A stretch of DNA of 64,000 nt, taken from Haloferax mucosum ATCC BAA-1512. Lineage in GTDB: Archaea; Halobacteriota; Halobacteria; Halobacteriales; Haloferacaceae. The stretch covers positions 248,001 through 312,000 of the forward strand of contig NZ_AOLN01000011.1 of assembly GCF_000337815.1 (NCBI RefSeq). The letters run 5' to 3'. Position 1 is the first letter of the stretch, and each line of letters starts with the position of its first letter. A program made the translations under genes and the position numbers. Under the pieces are notes generated by a model. It did not search any database, was not told the DNA's origin, and saw only the letters and a program-made list of their open reading frames with translations. Shown piece after piece: positions 34,419-44,978 of the stretch.

Positions 34419-34709
34419 CTATACTTGGGCCGCCTCGATGTGGTCGATGACGTGCGAGATGTGGTGTTGGTCCCGAGAGGGGGCCTCGTCGCGGTATGCG
34501 CGGAGAGCGCCGACGAGATAGTCGAGTTCGGCACTGTTGAAGTCTTCATCGCCGGCTTCGACCCGCGCGAGCAGGCCGGGGGCTGGCGTCGGCTCTTCGT
34601 CTGCATCGACCGCCCGCTCGATTGCGGCGAGCAAGGCGGCGTGGACGACCCACGACTCCTCACGAGAGAGGTCGAGCGTCGCCGGACGGTCCTTAGCCGA
34701 GGTGGTCAT
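34419..34709 (-). CDS. Conserved haloarchaeal 96-aa acidic protein
   Basis: The helical protein (SREESWVVHAALLAAIERAVDADEE... DYLVGALRAYRDEAPSRDQHHISHVIDHIEAA) has no membrane segment or catalytic motif. I do not recognise the family function; helical packing suggests a small regulator or binding protein. It starts at the ATG at 34709. The 244 bp between it and the surface-protein trio is unusually AT-rich. Confidence 0.65.
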   Translation of the reverse strand: MTTSAKDRPATLDLSREESWVVHAALLAAIERAVDADEEPTPAPGLLARVEAGDEDFNSAELDYLVGALRAYRDEAPSRDQHHISHVIDHIEAAQV

Positions 34710-34819
34710 TGTGGGGTGCCTCTATCGTAGACTATGGTCGGGGAGATATAAATGTATGTGTACTGTTGTCACAGACCACGCACAATAGCGAAAGCGGCGG
34801 GGTCACCCGCTCCCGCGGG

Positions 34820-35983
34820 TTACTCGAATGCTTCGATTCCCGTCAGGTCAGCTCCGATGACAAGCGTGTGGATGTCGTCGGTTCCCTCGTAGGTGTAGAC
34901 CGTCTCGATGTTCTCCATGTGGCGCATCGGCGAGTAGTCGGTCGTGATGCCGTTTCCGCCGAGTATCTCGCGGGCCGTTCGGGTCACGTCGCGGGCGACG
35001 CGAACGTTGTGGCGCTTTGCCATCGACACGTGCTGGTGGCGCAGGTCGCCGCGTTCTTTGAGTTCGGCGAGTCGGTGGGCCTGGAGTTGCGCGTTCGTAA
35101 TCTGGGTCGCCATCTCGGCGAGTTTGCCCTGCTGGAGTTGGAATCGCGCGATTGGCCCGCCGAACTGGTCGCGGTCTTTGGCGTACTGGAGTGCCTCCTC
35201 GAAAGCGTCGCGGGCGGCTCCGACGACGCCCCACGCGATGCCGAATCGTGCCTGCGTGAGACACGACAGCGGACCTCGCATCCCCTCGACGCCGGGAAGT
35301 ACGTTCTCTTCCGGAACGCGCACGTCGTCGAGGCCGATTTCGCCCGTGACCGACGCGCGCATCGAGAGTTTGTCGTCGATTTTGTTCGTCGTCACCCCGT
35401 CGCGGTCGGTCTCGACGAGGAAGCCGCGGACCGGCGAGCCGTCGGTCGAAACGTCGCGCGCCCAGACGACTGCCACGTCGGCAATCGGGGAGTTCGTAAT
35501 CCACGTCTTCGAGCCGTTGAGCACGTAGCCGTCGGCGTCCTTCTCGGCACGGGTCTCCATCCCCGACGGGTTCGAGCCGTGTTGCGGTTCCGTGAGACCG
35601 AAACAACCGACGGCCTCACCCGACCCGAGCGCCGGAAGCCACGCTTCTTTCTGTGCTTCCGACCCGAAGGCGTGAATCGGGTAGATGACGAGCGACCCTT
35701 GCACGCTCGCCATCGAGCGAAGGCCGGAGTCCCCGGCTTCGAGTTCCTGCATCAACAGTCCGTAGGCGCGCTGGCCGAGACCGGGCAGGCCGTAACCGTC
35801 GAGGTTGGGCGCATAAAAGCCGAGTTCGCCCATCTTCGGAATCAGGTCCATCGGGAACGTCCCCTTCTCGTAGTGGTCGCCGATGTCGGGTTTGACCTGC
35901 TCTTCGACGAATCGTCGCGCCTCGTCGCGGACGAGTTTCTCTTCGGACGACAGGTCCTCCTCCAATCCGAGATAATCCAGCAT
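34820..35983 (-). CDS. Acyl-CoA dehydrogenase, glutaryl-CoA-dehydrogenase-like
   Basis: The 387-aa FAD flavoprotein has GCFGLTEPQHGSNPSGMETRA (the flavin and substrate region typical of glutaryl-CoA dehydrogenases), DKLSMRASVTGEIGLDDVRVP and ILGGNGITTDYSPMRH. The catalytic Glu sits in YEGTDDIHTLVIG near the C-terminus. The family oxidises glutaryl-CoA or other short acyl-CoAs and passes electrons to ETF. I chose the ATG at 35983 (MLDYLGLEEDLSSEE). Whether it decarboxylates is uncertain. No other beta-oxidation gene is adjacent. Confidence 0.9.
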   Translation of the reverse strand: MLDYLGLEEDLSSEEKLVRDEARRFVEEQVKPDIGDHYEKGTFPMDLIPKMGELGFYAPNLDGYGLPGLGQRAYGLLMQELEAGDSGLRSMASVQGSLVIYPIHAFGSEAQKEAWLPALGSGEAVGCFGLTEPQHGSNPSGMETRAEKDADGYVLNGSKTWITNSPIADVAVVWARDVSTDGSPVRGFLVETDRDGVTTNKIDDKLSMRASVTGEIGLDDVRVPEENVLPGVEGMRGPLSCLTQARFGIAWGVVGAARDAFEEALQYAKDRDQFGGPIARFQLQQGKLAEMATQITNAQLQAHRLAELKERGDLRHQHVSMAKRHNVRVARDVTRTAREILGGNGITTDYSPMRHMENIETVYTYEGTDDIHTLVIGADLTGIEAFE

Positions 35984-36226
35984 GATAGACCGTGTGATTG
36001 GGTCGGTGAAAAGCGATTCGCTCAGATTTGACAGGAACGACGTCCCTCTATTACCGTCGAAAATGTGCCGCTGTAAAATATAGCTCGGGGACATGTACTA
36101 ACACAGACCAGGAGGTCGAACAGTGACCCAGCCACCGTTCGAGCACACGCGACGACGCGATGGACGAAACGATGGTGCACAAAAACAGCCGTAACCGGGT
36201 GCCAACAGATGAGTGAAACCGAGTGG

Positions 36227-36931
36227 TTACGCCGTAGATTCGGCGGCCCCGGTCCTCGTGCGGTTGGCGTAGGTGACGAAGTTGTCGAACAGACGCTTCG
36301 CCTCGCAGGCGGCGTCGTAGTTCTCCGGCGTGATGTCGTCGATGACGGACTGAATCCGTTCGTCCGGCAGGAAGTCTTTCTCTCTCGCAATCGCCTCCGC
36401 GGTGGCCGTGTCGTACTCGGGGTGGAACTGGACGCCGAAGGCGTGATTCCGGCGGAAGGCGTGGACGCCGAACTCGTTTTCTGCGAGGCGTTCCGCACCT
36501 GGCGGGAGTTCGGTTACGACGTCGCCGTGAGAGGTGAACACGGTGAATCGGTCACTGATACCGGCCAAGAGGTCGTCGGAGGCGGTTCGGTCGATTTCGC
36601 TGTAGCCGAGTTCGAACTCGCCCATGTCTTCGACGGTACCCCCGAGGGCCGCCGCGAGAACTTGGTGGCCGAAACAGACGCCGAGAATCGGAAGCTCGCG
36701 GTCGTCGGCGTCGGCGACCCACGAGACGAGAGTTCGAATCCACTCGTCGTCCCAGTAGACCGACGACGACGACCCGGTGATGACGACGCCGTCGTATTCG
36801 AAGTGGTCGGGGAGGTGTCCGTCGGTGACATCGAACTCGACGAGATCGGCGGCCAGTTCGCGTCTGAAGTTTCGTGACGTGTTCTCGTCGGCGTGCGATG
36901 CGTCGAGGAAAGCGAGTCTCGGCCGATTCAT
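36227..36931 (-). CDS. Class I glutamine amidotransferase domain protein
   Basis: The 234-aa protein is a stand-alone GATase. The nucleophile is C86 in GVCFGHQ, the histidine H170 and glutamate E172 lie in VQFHPEYD, and ITGSSSSVYW contributes the oxyanion-loop region. It should release ammonia from glutamine, or act as a gamma-glutamyl hydrolase-like enzyme. It resembles the GMP-synthase GATase but no synthetase partner gene is present. The partner and substrate are unknown. Confidence 0.88.
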   Translation of the reverse strand: MNRPRLAFLDASHADENTSRNFRRELAADLVEFDVTDGHLPDHFEYDGVVITGSSSSVYWDDEWIRTLVSWVADADDRELPILGVCFGHQVLAAALGGTVEDMGEFELGYSEIDRTASDDLLAGISDRFTVFTSHGDVVTELPPGAERLAENEFGVHAFRRNHAFGVQFHPEYDTATAEAIAREKDFLPDERIQSVIDDITPENYDAACEAKRLFDNFVTYANRTRTGAAESTA

Positions 36932-37029
36932 TGACAGGATACAGTAGGCAGGGATGCAAATGCGTTGCGCCTAAGCCGGGTTCTGCCGGCGTTCGTGACG
37001 ACCCGACCTGTCATGTGAGACCGGCGTCG

Positions 37030-38388
37030 CTACGGGTGGTCGTCGAGTCGTGCGGGCGCTACCGTGTTCGGATGGCGGACGTACCGAACGCCGTAGTATC
37101 CACTGAGAACGACGAGCGTGCCGGCGGACCAGACGACGTCCGTCGAACTGAGTCCGAGCATGGCGATGCCGAGAACCCCAAAGGAGACGGCGGCGAGGAC
37201 GGTTCCGCCGGGCGCTCGAAACGACGAGGAGACGTCGGTTCGATAGTATCGCAGGCCGAGGAACGACAGGACGTTAATCGCATACGGGAGTCCGGTGCCG
37301 ACGATGGCACCCACGACCAGCAGTTGGTAGAAGTACTCGGGGACGGTTGCGAGTGCCCCGGCGACGACACCGACGCCGAGGATACCGACCCACGGGACGC
37401 GAAACCGAGAACTCGTGGTCCGGAACACGGACGGGAGCGTCCCGTTTTCTCCCAGCGCGAAGAGGACCCGTCCCGCGCTCAGTATGCCGACGAGCATCGT
37501 GGTGAAGATGGCACTAATCGCGCTGAGCGCGAGCAGGTACTGAAGCCACTCGACTCCCATGAGTTCGGTAGCGACGCGGAGTGGCGCGGTTATCGCCACA
37601 TCGCCCGCGGTAAATCGTCCGAGTGGAACGACGCCGTGGACGACGGCGACGAGTCCGGTGTAGAGAAGCGTGGTGAGAGCCAAGGAGACGACGATAGCCC
37701 GAGGGACCGTCCGAGACGGCTCTTTGATTTCTTCGACGGCGGACGGAATGACCGTCCACGCGCCGTACGACGTGAGCGCGAGTTGGACGGCCGCGAAGAA
37801 CTTCATCGGCCCACTCACGCCGACAGGGTCGTACTGTCCGAGGGTGACGTGAGACGCGCCGACGCCGAGAAACAGCACCAACACGGCGAGAACGACCCCG
37901 GTCAAGAGCAGATTCGCCCGACTGGTGACGCCGACGCCGAGGAGATTACACACCGTCGCCAAACAGATAGCGCTGACCGCGATGACGACGGTGTTTCCGG
38001 CGGCGGCAGGGAGTATCACCGCGAGATAGTCCGGAATCGAGAGCGCCGAAATCGTAATTGCGAGTACCCACCCGACCGTGTACCCCACTCCTTCGAGGTA
38101 GCTTGCGAACGACCGAACGTGCGGGTTCGACCCCAGCGTCTCGCGCGGGAACACCGCCACCGACCCGGTCTTCGGGAACGCGAGCGTGAGTTCAGCGTAG
38201 CACAGTCCGAGTGCGAGCATCAACACCCCGGCGAGAAACCACGCGCCAATCGCGGCTGAGCCGACGAGTTGGCCCGTGGTTCCGGGGAAGATGAAGATGG
38301 CGGACCCGGCCATGCCGCCGAGACTCAGGACGATACAGTCGAGCAACCCGAGACTGCCTTCGAACTCCGACGCGGTGGATTCGGCCAT
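37030..38388 (-). CDS. APC-family amino acid/polyamine permease
   Basis: The 452-aa protein has about 12 membrane helices, with the unwound helix 1 motif SLGGMAGSAIFIFPG of the APC family. Helix 6 is around YGAWTVIPSAVEEIKEPSRTVPRA. It should import amino acids by proton or sodium symport, or by exchange; the substrate is unknown. I chose the ATG at 38388 (MAESTASEFEGS). No enzyme gene is clearly linked. Confidence 0.9.
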   Translation of the reverse strand: MAESTASEFEGSLGLLDCIVLSLGGMAGSAIFIFPGTTGQLVGSAAIGAWFLAGVLMLALGLCYAELTLAFPKTGSVAVFPRETLGSNPHVRSFASYLEGVGYTVGWVLAITISALSIPDYLAVILPAAAGNTVVIAVSAICLATVCNLLGVGVTSRANLLLTGVVLAVLVLFLGVGASHVTLGQYDPVGVSGPMKFFAAVQLALTSYGAWTVIPSAVEEIKEPSRTVPRAIVVSLALTTLLYTGLVAVVHGVVPLGRFTAGDVAITAPLRVATELMGVEWLQYLLALSAISAIFTTMLVGILSAGRVLFALGENGTLPSVFRTTSSRFRVPWVGILGVGVVAGALATVPEYFYQLLVVGAIVGTGLPYAINVLSFLGLRYYRTDVSSSFRAPGGTVLAAVSFGVLGIAMLGLSSTDVVWSAGTLVVLSGYYGVRYVRHPNTVAPARLDDHP

Positions 38389-38631
38389 CGGGTTACGCGC
38401 CCCGGTTGGTCCCGCCACCACGGTGAGCGAGAGTGCCTGTCGAATCCCTCGATGAACGACGCCAACTCGGCCGTCTGTGACTCTCCGAACGAACCCGATC
38501 GAAATCGCCTCCTCGGAACATGTCGTTTAGGTCAGTCCGCCACCATCGCATATTAATTATGGTTCTCGATTTTGAAACAGAACAGTGCGGAAGCGCGTCG
38601 TCGGAGCCGATTGCACGGCAGTATCGCGGCC

Positions 38632-39405
38632 TCAGTCGTCGAGCGATTCGAGGAAGCCGACGATGGCGTCGTTGACGACGCGGGACTGTTCGACGGTGAC
38701 GAGGTGTCGCGCGCCGTCGAACGACTCGAACTGCCCGCGCGGCAGGTCGTCCGCGAGGGCACGTCCGCCGTCGGCCGGCCAGACCGGGTCGTCGCCGCCG
38801 TGGACGACAAGTGTCGGGACCGTCACGTCGTAGAGCGGGCCGGCATCGTACGCGGCGAGAGCGGCGGCTTGGGCCGCCCACGCGTCCGGGTCCGCGTCTT
38901 CCAACTGCCGCCACTCGACGATTTGGTCTCCGACATCGGGTTGGGCCGTCCGGAAGTCCTCGGAGAGCGCCGGCGCGAGCGACTCGCGGAGTTCGTGCGG
39001 GTCGCCCGGTGCTCCGTAGAGCGGTTCGGGGTCTATCTCAGCACCCGAGGCCGCGGTGCCGACGAGGACGAGGCTCCGAACGCGACTCGTCGTTCTGGCG
39101 GCTTCCAGCGCGACCATGCCGCCGAGACCGAGTCCGACGAGGTGTGCTTTCCGGATGTCGGCGTCGGCGAGGACGGCCACGAGGTCTGAGACGAGCGTTT
39201 CGACCGCGTACGGGCCGGCCGGCGCGTCGGACCGACCGGAGCCGCGGAGGTCCACGACGACGCTTTCGAACGGGCCGGCGACAGCGGCGTGTTGCCAGCC
39301 CCACTGCCACGCACCGTATCCAGCGTCGCCGACGAAGACGACCGGGTCGCCGTCGCCGTCCGAATCGTAGTACAGTTCGACGCCGTCGGAGACTGCTGTA
39401 GGCAT
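38632..39405 (-). CDS. Alpha/beta-hydrolase-fold protein lacking the nucleophile Ser
   Basis: The 257-aa protein has the fold's order: strand VVFVGDAGYGAWQWG, DLRGSGRSD, the nucleophile-elbow VGLGLGGMVAL, acid-region VVHGGDDPVWPADG and FDGARHLVTVEQ with the histidine. In active enzymes the elbow is GxSxG; here position 93 is Gly (G-L-G-L-G), so hydrolysis by a serine mechanism is unlikely. Other residues, including Asp and His, remain. It may be a binding protein or use another mechanism. It is next to AlaS on the same strand. Confidence 0.85.
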   Translation of the reverse strand: MPTAVSDGVELYYDSDGDGDPVVFVGDAGYGAWQWGWQHAAVAGPFESVVVDLRGSGRSDAPAGPYAVETLVSDLVAVLADADIRKAHLVGLGLGGMVALEAARTTSRVRSLVLVGTAASGAEIDPEPLYGAPGDPHELRESLAPALSEDFRTAQPDVGDQIVEWRQLEDADPDAWAAQAAALAAYDAGPLYDVTVPTLVVHGGDDPVWPADGGRALADDLPRGQFESFDGARHLVTVEQSRVVNDAIVGFLESLDD

Positions 39406-39513
39406 ACCTGTCGGTCGTCGCGCGAGCGACTTAGGGCGTCCGTCTCGCCGGTCGGCGAGTCGAGCGAAAACGTCGTGAAAACGGAGCGTCGCGCCGGGAG
39501 TTCTCCGGGCGAG

Positions 39514-42282
39514 TTAGGCGTTCAGAACGGTCCGGAGCACGTCGGGAGCCTCGTCGAGCACGTCGTCGAGGGCGTCAACGTCGGGACCGCCGCCCTGCGC
39601 GAAGTCCGCGGGGCCGCCGCCGCCGCCGCCGACTTTACCGGCGAGTTCGCCGACGACCTGCCCGGCGTTGATGCCGATGTCGTCGGGGACGCCAACGACG
39701 AACTGGGCGCTTCCACCGGCGGCAGAGCCGAGCACGGCCACTTTACCCTCTTCGACCAGCGCGTTCGCGGTCGCGCGGAGTTCGTCGGCGTCGCTGTCGA
39801 GTCGCTGGATAACCGCTGGCGTGCCCTCGATATCTATTTCGTCGGCCCCCGCCGCGGCGCGCGCCTCGGCGAGTTCCGTCTTCAGGCGGTCGATGGTCTT
39901 GCCGCGCGCTTTCCACTCGGTGAAGAAGCGCTCGGCGGTCTCGGGCACGTCTTCGGGGTTCACGTCGAGCACGTCGCCGGCCTCATAGAGCGCGTCTTCG
40001 GTGCGCTGGGTCGCCTCGATGGCGGCGTTGCCGGCGGCGAAGACGACGCGTTCGACACCGTCTTGGACCGGCTCGGTCGTCAGCACTTTGATAGCGCCGA
40101 TGTCGCCGGTTCGCTTGACGTGGGTGCCACCGCAGGCCTGTACGTCGTCGGCGACGTGGATGAGGCGAATCTTCTCGCCCGGTGGAATCCCACCCTGATA
40201 GAGGTCGAAGCCGTGTTTCTTCTCCGCGTCGCGTCGGTCCGGCCACTCCTGTTTGACCGTGATGTTTCGCATCACGAGTTCGTTGGCGACGCGCTCGATT
40301 TGCTTGACCTCCTCGCGGGTGATGCGCTCGTAGTGCGTCACGTCGAGGCGAGAGCGGTCAACGCCCTTCGAAGCACCAGCCTGTCGGATGTGGTCGCCGA
40401 GGACCGTCCGGATGGCGTGGCCGATGACGTGTGTCGCCGTGTGGTGTCGCATGAGCCGACGGCGGCGCTCGACGTCGAGTTGGCCGCGGACGAACTCGCC
40501 TTTCCCGGGGTCGTCGTCGGTGCGGTGGAGCACGACGTCGCCTTCGATCTGCACGTCGGTCACTTCGACCGTCGTGTCGTCGGTGGCGAGCGACCCGTGG
40601 TCGGCGGGCTGACCGCCGCCTTCGGGATAGAACATCGTCTGGTCGAGCACCACATCGTAACCCTCCTCGCGTTCGAACACGTCGAGGACGACGGCTTCGA
40701 ACTCAGTTCGCTCCTGGTCGTCGTAGTAGAGTTTGTCCGTCGCCGGAAGGTCGCCGAGACGTTCGTCGTGGTCGTCCGCGGCTGTTTCGGCATCGGCCTG
40801 CTCGTGGCGGTCGGCGACGAGCGAGTAGAAGTCGTCGGGGATATCGACGGTCGCACCGCGCTCCTCGGCGATTTCTTGGACCATGTCGGGTTGGATGCCG
40901 TGTGAGTCGTACAGTTCGATGAGTTCCGAGACCGGAATCGGCTCGCCCGTTTCGGCGTAGTCGTCGGCGAGTTGCTGGACCTTGCGAGAGCCGCGTTCGA
41001 GCGTCTTTCTGTACTTGCGCTCTTCGCTTCGGACGATGTCGCGGATGGTGTCGCGGTTCTGGTAGTCCAGCCGTTCGGCCTGCATGTCCACGAGTTCGTC
41101 TAGCGGCGCGTCCACGCCGAGGTTGTCAACGAGACGCTTGGTGCGGCGGAGGACCATGCGAGCGAGATAGCCCGTTCCGACGTTCGAGGGTACGATGCCG
41201 TCGCCGAACATGTACGCGAGCGTCCGGCAGTGGTCGGCGATGGCGTAGATGTCTTCGAGCGGGCGCAGAAGTGAAGTGAGTGCCTCGGTATCGACACCGA
41301 GTTCGTCGGCGACTTCGGCGCGAGCGGTGGCGAGGTCGTCGATTTCGTCGATGTCGAGGTGCCCCGAGAGCTTCGCCGCGCGGTGGATGAGTTCCTCGTC
41401 GTCGTCGGAGTGTTCGATGCCAACGTTGTCCTTGAGGAAGTCGATCATGTCGGGGTAGACGGCCTCGTAGACCGTCGGCGTTCCCTGTGACACCCACGTC
41501 CACCGTTCGAGTCCGTAGCCGGTATCGACGATGTAGGTGTCCATCGGCGAGTAGGAGTTGCCGTCCTTGAGTTCGTACTCTCCGTCGGGGTCCTGTTTCA
41601 TCGACATGAAGACGAGCGTGGCGAGTTCCGCGCCGCGGTAGAGCACCTCGAAGGCGGGACCGGCGTTGCCGCCGCCGACCCACGGGTCTTCGATGTAGGT
41701 GATTTCGGAGATGTCGGCACCGAGCGATTCGAAGAACTCGTCGCAGAGACGAACCGTCTCGTCTTTCCAGTAGACTTCGCCTTCGTAGGCGTACTTGTCA
41801 CCGGCCTCCTCGCGGGCGTTGAAGGCGTGGTGGGCCATCATCTCGAAGGCCATCGTGTGGCGGCCCGTTTTGCCCACGTTGTCGATGTCCTGCATTCGGA
41901 TACAGGGCTGGGAGATGGTGAGCGGGTTCGCCGGCGGTGGCGTCTCGCCGGACGTGACGAGCGGTTGGAAGTCGTAGATAGATGCCTGCGTCAACAGCAC
42001 GTCGTCGCGCCAGCGGTTCGCGGCGACCGGGTAGGGTTCGATGCGCTCGTGGTCGTGGTCCTCGAAAAACGAGAGGAACTCTTCACGCATCTCCTCCAGC
42101 GTGTACTCCTCGTCGAATCCGGGGTTGTCGATGAAGGTGTAGTCGTCGGCCGGTGGTTCGCCGCAGGTCTCTCGGTCGGGGTCGCGTGTCCAGAAGTACA
42201 CGCCCGTCACGGGGCATTGCTTCCGGTGGAAGCCCTCCTCCTCGAAATAGTCGAGGCGGTACTCCGCTTCGAGTTCGCTCAT
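39514..42282 (-). CDS. alaS: Alanyl-tRNA synthetase
   Basis: The 922-aa enzyme charges tRNA-Ala. The N-terminal archaeal-type class II domain starts [17 protein letters not shown], and [16 protein letters not shown] lies in the activation site. The editing domain has [13 protein letters not shown] and [13 protein letters not shown] with its zinc-binding His/Cys. The C-terminal DHHA1-like domain ends near the last residues, with a Gly-rich stretch close to the end. I chose the ATG at 42282. The length is normal for archaeal AlaS. It is divergent from the histidine kinase. Confidence 0.95.
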   Translation of the reverse strand: MSELEAEYRLDYFEEEGFHRKQCPVTGVYFWTRDPDRETCGEPPADDYTFIDNPGFDEEYTLEEMREEFLSFFEDHDHERIEPYPVAANRWRDDVLLTQASIYDFQPLVTSGETPPPANPLTISQPCIRMQDIDNVGKTGRHTMAFEMMAHHAFNAREEAGDKYAYEGEVYWKDETVRLCDEFFESLGADISEITYIEDPWVGGGNAGPAFEVLYRGAELATLVFMSMKQDPDGEYELKDGNSYSPMDTYIVDTGYGLERWTWVSQGTPTVYEAVYPDMIDFLKDNVGIEHSDDDEELIHRAAKLSGHLDIDEIDDLATARAEVADELGVDTEALTSLLRPLEDIYAIADHCRTLAYMFGDGIVPSNVGTGYLARMVLRRTKRLVDNLGVDAPLDELVDMQAERLDYQNRDTIRDIVRSEERKYRKTLERGSRKVQQLADDYAETGEPIPVSELIELYDSHGIQPDMVQEIAEERGATVDIPDDFYSLVADRHEQADAETAADDHDERLGDLPATDKLYYDDQERTEFEAVVLDVFEREEGYDVVLDQTMFYPEGGGQPADHGSLATDDTTVEVTDVQIEGDVVLHRTDDDPGKGEFVRGQLDVERRRRLMRHHTATHVIGHAIRTVLGDHIRQAGASKGVDRSRLDVTHYERITREEVKQIERVANELVMRNITVKQEWPDRRDAEKKHGFDLYQGGIPPGEKIRLIHVADDVQACGGTHVKRTGDIGAIKVLTTEPVQDGVERVVFAAGNAAIEATQRTEDALYEAGDVLDVNPEDVPETAERFFTEWKARGKTIDRLKTELAEARAAAGADEIDIEGTPAVIQRLDSDADELRATANALVEEGKVAVLGSAAGGSAQFVVGVPDDIGINAGQVVGELAGKVGGGGGGPADFAQGGGPDVDALDDVLDEAPDVLRTVLNA

Positions 42283-42537
42283 TGCCAAACTCTGGTCTAC
42301 CGTCGGGTAAAACAGTTCCGGGAAATGGGCGCAGACGGCCGGTTCCGGGCAATACTGTCCGGAACAGCCAGACCGTTTCCCGCCTTTCGGAACCAAGAAA
42401 CGACGGAAGACGCGACGTGTACTATCGTCTACGACCTACAGAACGACGTGTGCGTCGCCGTCGTTCGATGCCCGAAACTCGACCGAGAAAGTGTTCAACG
42501 ACAACACATGTCTTGGCGTGAGAAAACATGCCGCAAC

Positions 42538-42546
42538 GATTATATT
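42538..42546 (+). promoter_or_regulatory. TATA-like box before the histidine kinase
   Basis: GATTATATT lies about 36 nt before the GTG at 42576, which also has a GGTGG Shine-Dalgarno-like run 6 nt upstream. Both support the GTG over an ATG at 42528. Confidence 0.45.
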
Positions 42547-42575
42547 TCTCGTGGCCGTCAGATAGGTGGACTGCC

Positions 42576-44909
42576 GTGCACGCAACGGAACGAACCGTTC
42601 TCGTAGACGACGACTTCGACGACGCCGTCGAGTTTGGAAGTGGAATCACGGTAACCTCGTCGAGTGACGTGGACGCCGCCGGGACCGCCGCGTGCGCCGT
42701 CGTTTCGAACTCGGACGTGACAGTTCCAGCCGGCGTGGCGACCATTTTATACACCGACGAGCAACCCGAAGAGGTCGAGCGCCCGGCACGATTCGATGCG
42801 TACGTGCGGCGCGGTAACCACTCGGACCTCGAATCGCAGATTCGATGGGTGCTCGCACAGCGCGACGGGGACGTCAAGGATGACGAGGAGAGACGAACGG
42901 CCGCCCCCGAAACCGACGAACTCGGCACCGACGGCGACAGTACCGGACAACCACACAGCGAGTTGGATCGACTCAAGCGACTCTACGAAGGAACGACGAC
43001 ACTTATCACCGCCGAGACGGTCGAAGAACTCTACGAGCGCGCAATCGGGCTGGCGGCACACATCCTCGAGTTCGACAACACCTCCTTTTTCGTTCACAGG
43101 GACGACGGCTTCTACGTCACCGCAAACGACCACGAATTCGGCGAGGCGGGACCGATTCCGTCCGATTCAGGACTTCTCGCCGAGACCTACCGGTCGAAAG
43201 AGTCGTCGCTCGTCGATAACGTGCTCGAACACCCCATCGCGGAACCTGAAAAGTCGGCGTACCGTTCCGCCGTGAGCGTGCCGATGGGCGACGAAGGCGT
43301 CTTTCAGGCTATCTCGAACGACGTTGGCGCGTACGACGAGACCGACCTCCGTCTCGCCGAACTACTCGTCTCGTACGTCTCGGAAACGCGGGCTCGAATC
43401 GAGTCGGAGACTGCGGTTCGAAAGAGCCGCGAGCAAATCGAGCGACTCCACCGCGGCGCGACCGAGTTGGCGGCGGCGACGAGCCTCGACGAGTTGTTCG
43501 ACCAAACCGTCGGGATTACCGACGACATCCTCGAATTCGACATCAGCTACGTCGGTATCGTCGAAGACGGCTACATCGTTCCGACGGCGATCTCGTCTGA
43601 TGCGCCCGCGGACGCGGCCGAACACGTCCCGCTCGAAGCAGGCGGCGTCGCCGCGGAGGTCTACCAGTCCGGCGAAAAACGCATCATCGACGACGTGCGG
43701 GACCACCCCGACGCGAAGCCGGTCAAACGGATGTACCGGTCCGCGTTGAGCGTCCCAATCGGCGATATCGGTGTCTTCCAAGCCACCTCGTTTACCGCCG
43801 GCGCGTTCGACGAACAGGACGTCGAACTGGCCGAACTGCTCATGGCCCACGTGGCCGTCGCGGCCGAGCGAATCCGGGCCGAAGCGCGACTCCGCGAGGA
43901 GCGCGACCGGTCGAGCGCACTCTTCGAACACGTCTCCGACGCCGCGGTCGCCTACGACGTCGAAGCAGGCGCAGTCACCGTCCGCGACGTGAATCAGGCG
44001 TTTCAGGCGACCTTCGGCTACGACGCGGCGGCTGTAGTCGAAAGCGACCTCCTCGGTCGAATCGTCCCACTCGAAGCCGAGTCGGACCCAGTCCCCGAAC
44101 CCGACGTCGAAGAGACCATTCCGGAACTGCTCGTTGCGACCGGCGAGAGCTATCGCGGCGAGGTCTGTAGACGGACCGAAGACGGCGTGCGCGAGTTCAT
44201 CTTGAACGTCGTTCCGCTCTCGCCCGGCGAAGAACGCGGGGCTGGCTACGCGATTTACACCGATATCACCGACCGAAAGGCCCGCGAAAGCGAGTTGGAA
44301 CGACAGAACGAACGGCTCGAAGAGTTCGCAAACATCGTCAGTCACGACCTCCGAAACCCCCTCGGAATCGCCCGCGGGAACCTGGAACTCGCCCGCGAAA
44401 CCGGCTCAGAAGAACGCTTCGACACCGCGGCGCAGGCGCTCGAACAGATGGGCGAACTCATCGACGACCTTCTTTCGTTGGCGCGGCGCGGCGAACTCGT
44501 CGATGAGACCTCGCCGGTCGCTCTCAAGGCCGTGACACGGCGGGCGTGGGACGGCACCGAGACCGCCGACGCGACGCTGACGACCGCCGACTCGGTCGTC
44601 GTCGAGGCCGACGAAGACAGACTCGCGGAACTCCTCACGAACCTGTTTCGAAACGCGGTCGAACACGCCGGCGAAGACGTTCGCGTCGATGTCGGCGGTC
44701 TCGACGGCGGCTTCTACGTCGAAGACGATGGACCGGGTATCGAACCCGGCCGCCGCGACGAGGTGTTCGAACCCGGCGAGACGACCGGTGAAGACGGTAT
44801 CGGCTACGGACTCGCAATCGTCGAATCGATTGCTGAGGCCCACGGCTGGTCAGCAGACGTCACGTCGGGCACGGCCGGCGGGGCGAGATTCGAGTTCCGG
44901 CCGCAGTAG
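42576..44909 (+). CDS. Multi-sensor histidine kinase (pseudo-receiver, two GAF, PAS)
   Basis: The 777-aa soluble kinase has an N-terminal receiver-like domain (about 1-95, with ILYTDEQPEEVERPA) and two GAF domains (about 130-280 and 285-430). A PAS domain (about 445-565), the HisKA phospho-acceptor FANIVSHDLRNPL, and a HATPase domain with NLFRNAVEHAG and VEDDGPGIEPG follow. There are no membrane helices, so it senses something inside the cell. No response regulator gene is adjacent. The GTG at 42576 is preferred to an ATG at 42528. Confidence 0.88.
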   Translation: MHATERTVLVDDDFDDAVEFGSGITVTSSSDVDAAGTAACAVVSNSDVTVPAGVATILYTDEQPEEVERPARFDAYVRRGNHSDLESQIRWVLAQRDGDVKDDEERRTAAPETDELGTDGDSTGQPHSELDRLKRLYEGTTTLITAETVEELYERAIGLAAHILEFDNTSFFVHRDDGFYVTANDHEFGEAGPIPSDSGLLAETYRSKESSLVDNVLEHPIAEPEKSAYRSAVSVPMGDEGVFQAISNDVGAYDETDLRLAELLVSYVSETRARIESETAVRKSREQIERLHRGATELAAATSLDELFDQTVGITDDILEFDISYVGIVEDGYIVPTAISSDAPADAAEHVPLEAGGVAAEVYQSGEKRIIDDVRDHPDAKPVKRMYRSALSVPIGDIGVFQATSFTAGAFDEQDVELAELLMAHVAVAAERIRAEARLREERDRSSALFEHVSDAAVAYDVEAGAVTVRDVNQAFQATFGYDAAAVVESDLLGRIVPLEAESDPVPEPDVEETIPELLVATGESYRGEVCRRTEDGVREFILNVVPLSPGEERGAGYAIYTDITDRKARESELERQNERLEEFANIVSHDLRNPLGIARGNLELARETGSEERFDTAAQALEQMGELIDDLLSLARRGELVDETSPVALKAVTRRAWDGTETADATLTTADSVVVEADEDRLAELLTNLFRNAVEHAGEDVRVDVGGLDGGFYVEDDGPGIEPGRRDEVFEPGETTGEDGIGYGLAIVESIAEAHGWSADVTSGTAGGARFEFRPQ

Positions 44910-44978
44910 TCGCATCGAAATCGGACGAGGGACGAGAGAGACGGTGGTGTCGGAAAAAGACCGAAAGACGAAGACGAC

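Noticed and set aside
36874-38259. 461-aa open frame antisense to the APC permease
   Set aside because: Its composition is highly charged and repetitive, as expected opposite a hydrophobic membrane protein gene.
39514-42396. Longer AlaS beginning at 42396
   Set aside because: The extra 38 residues are Cys/Pro-rich and not seen at the start of archaeal AlaS. The start [13 protein letters not shown] at 42282 is typical.
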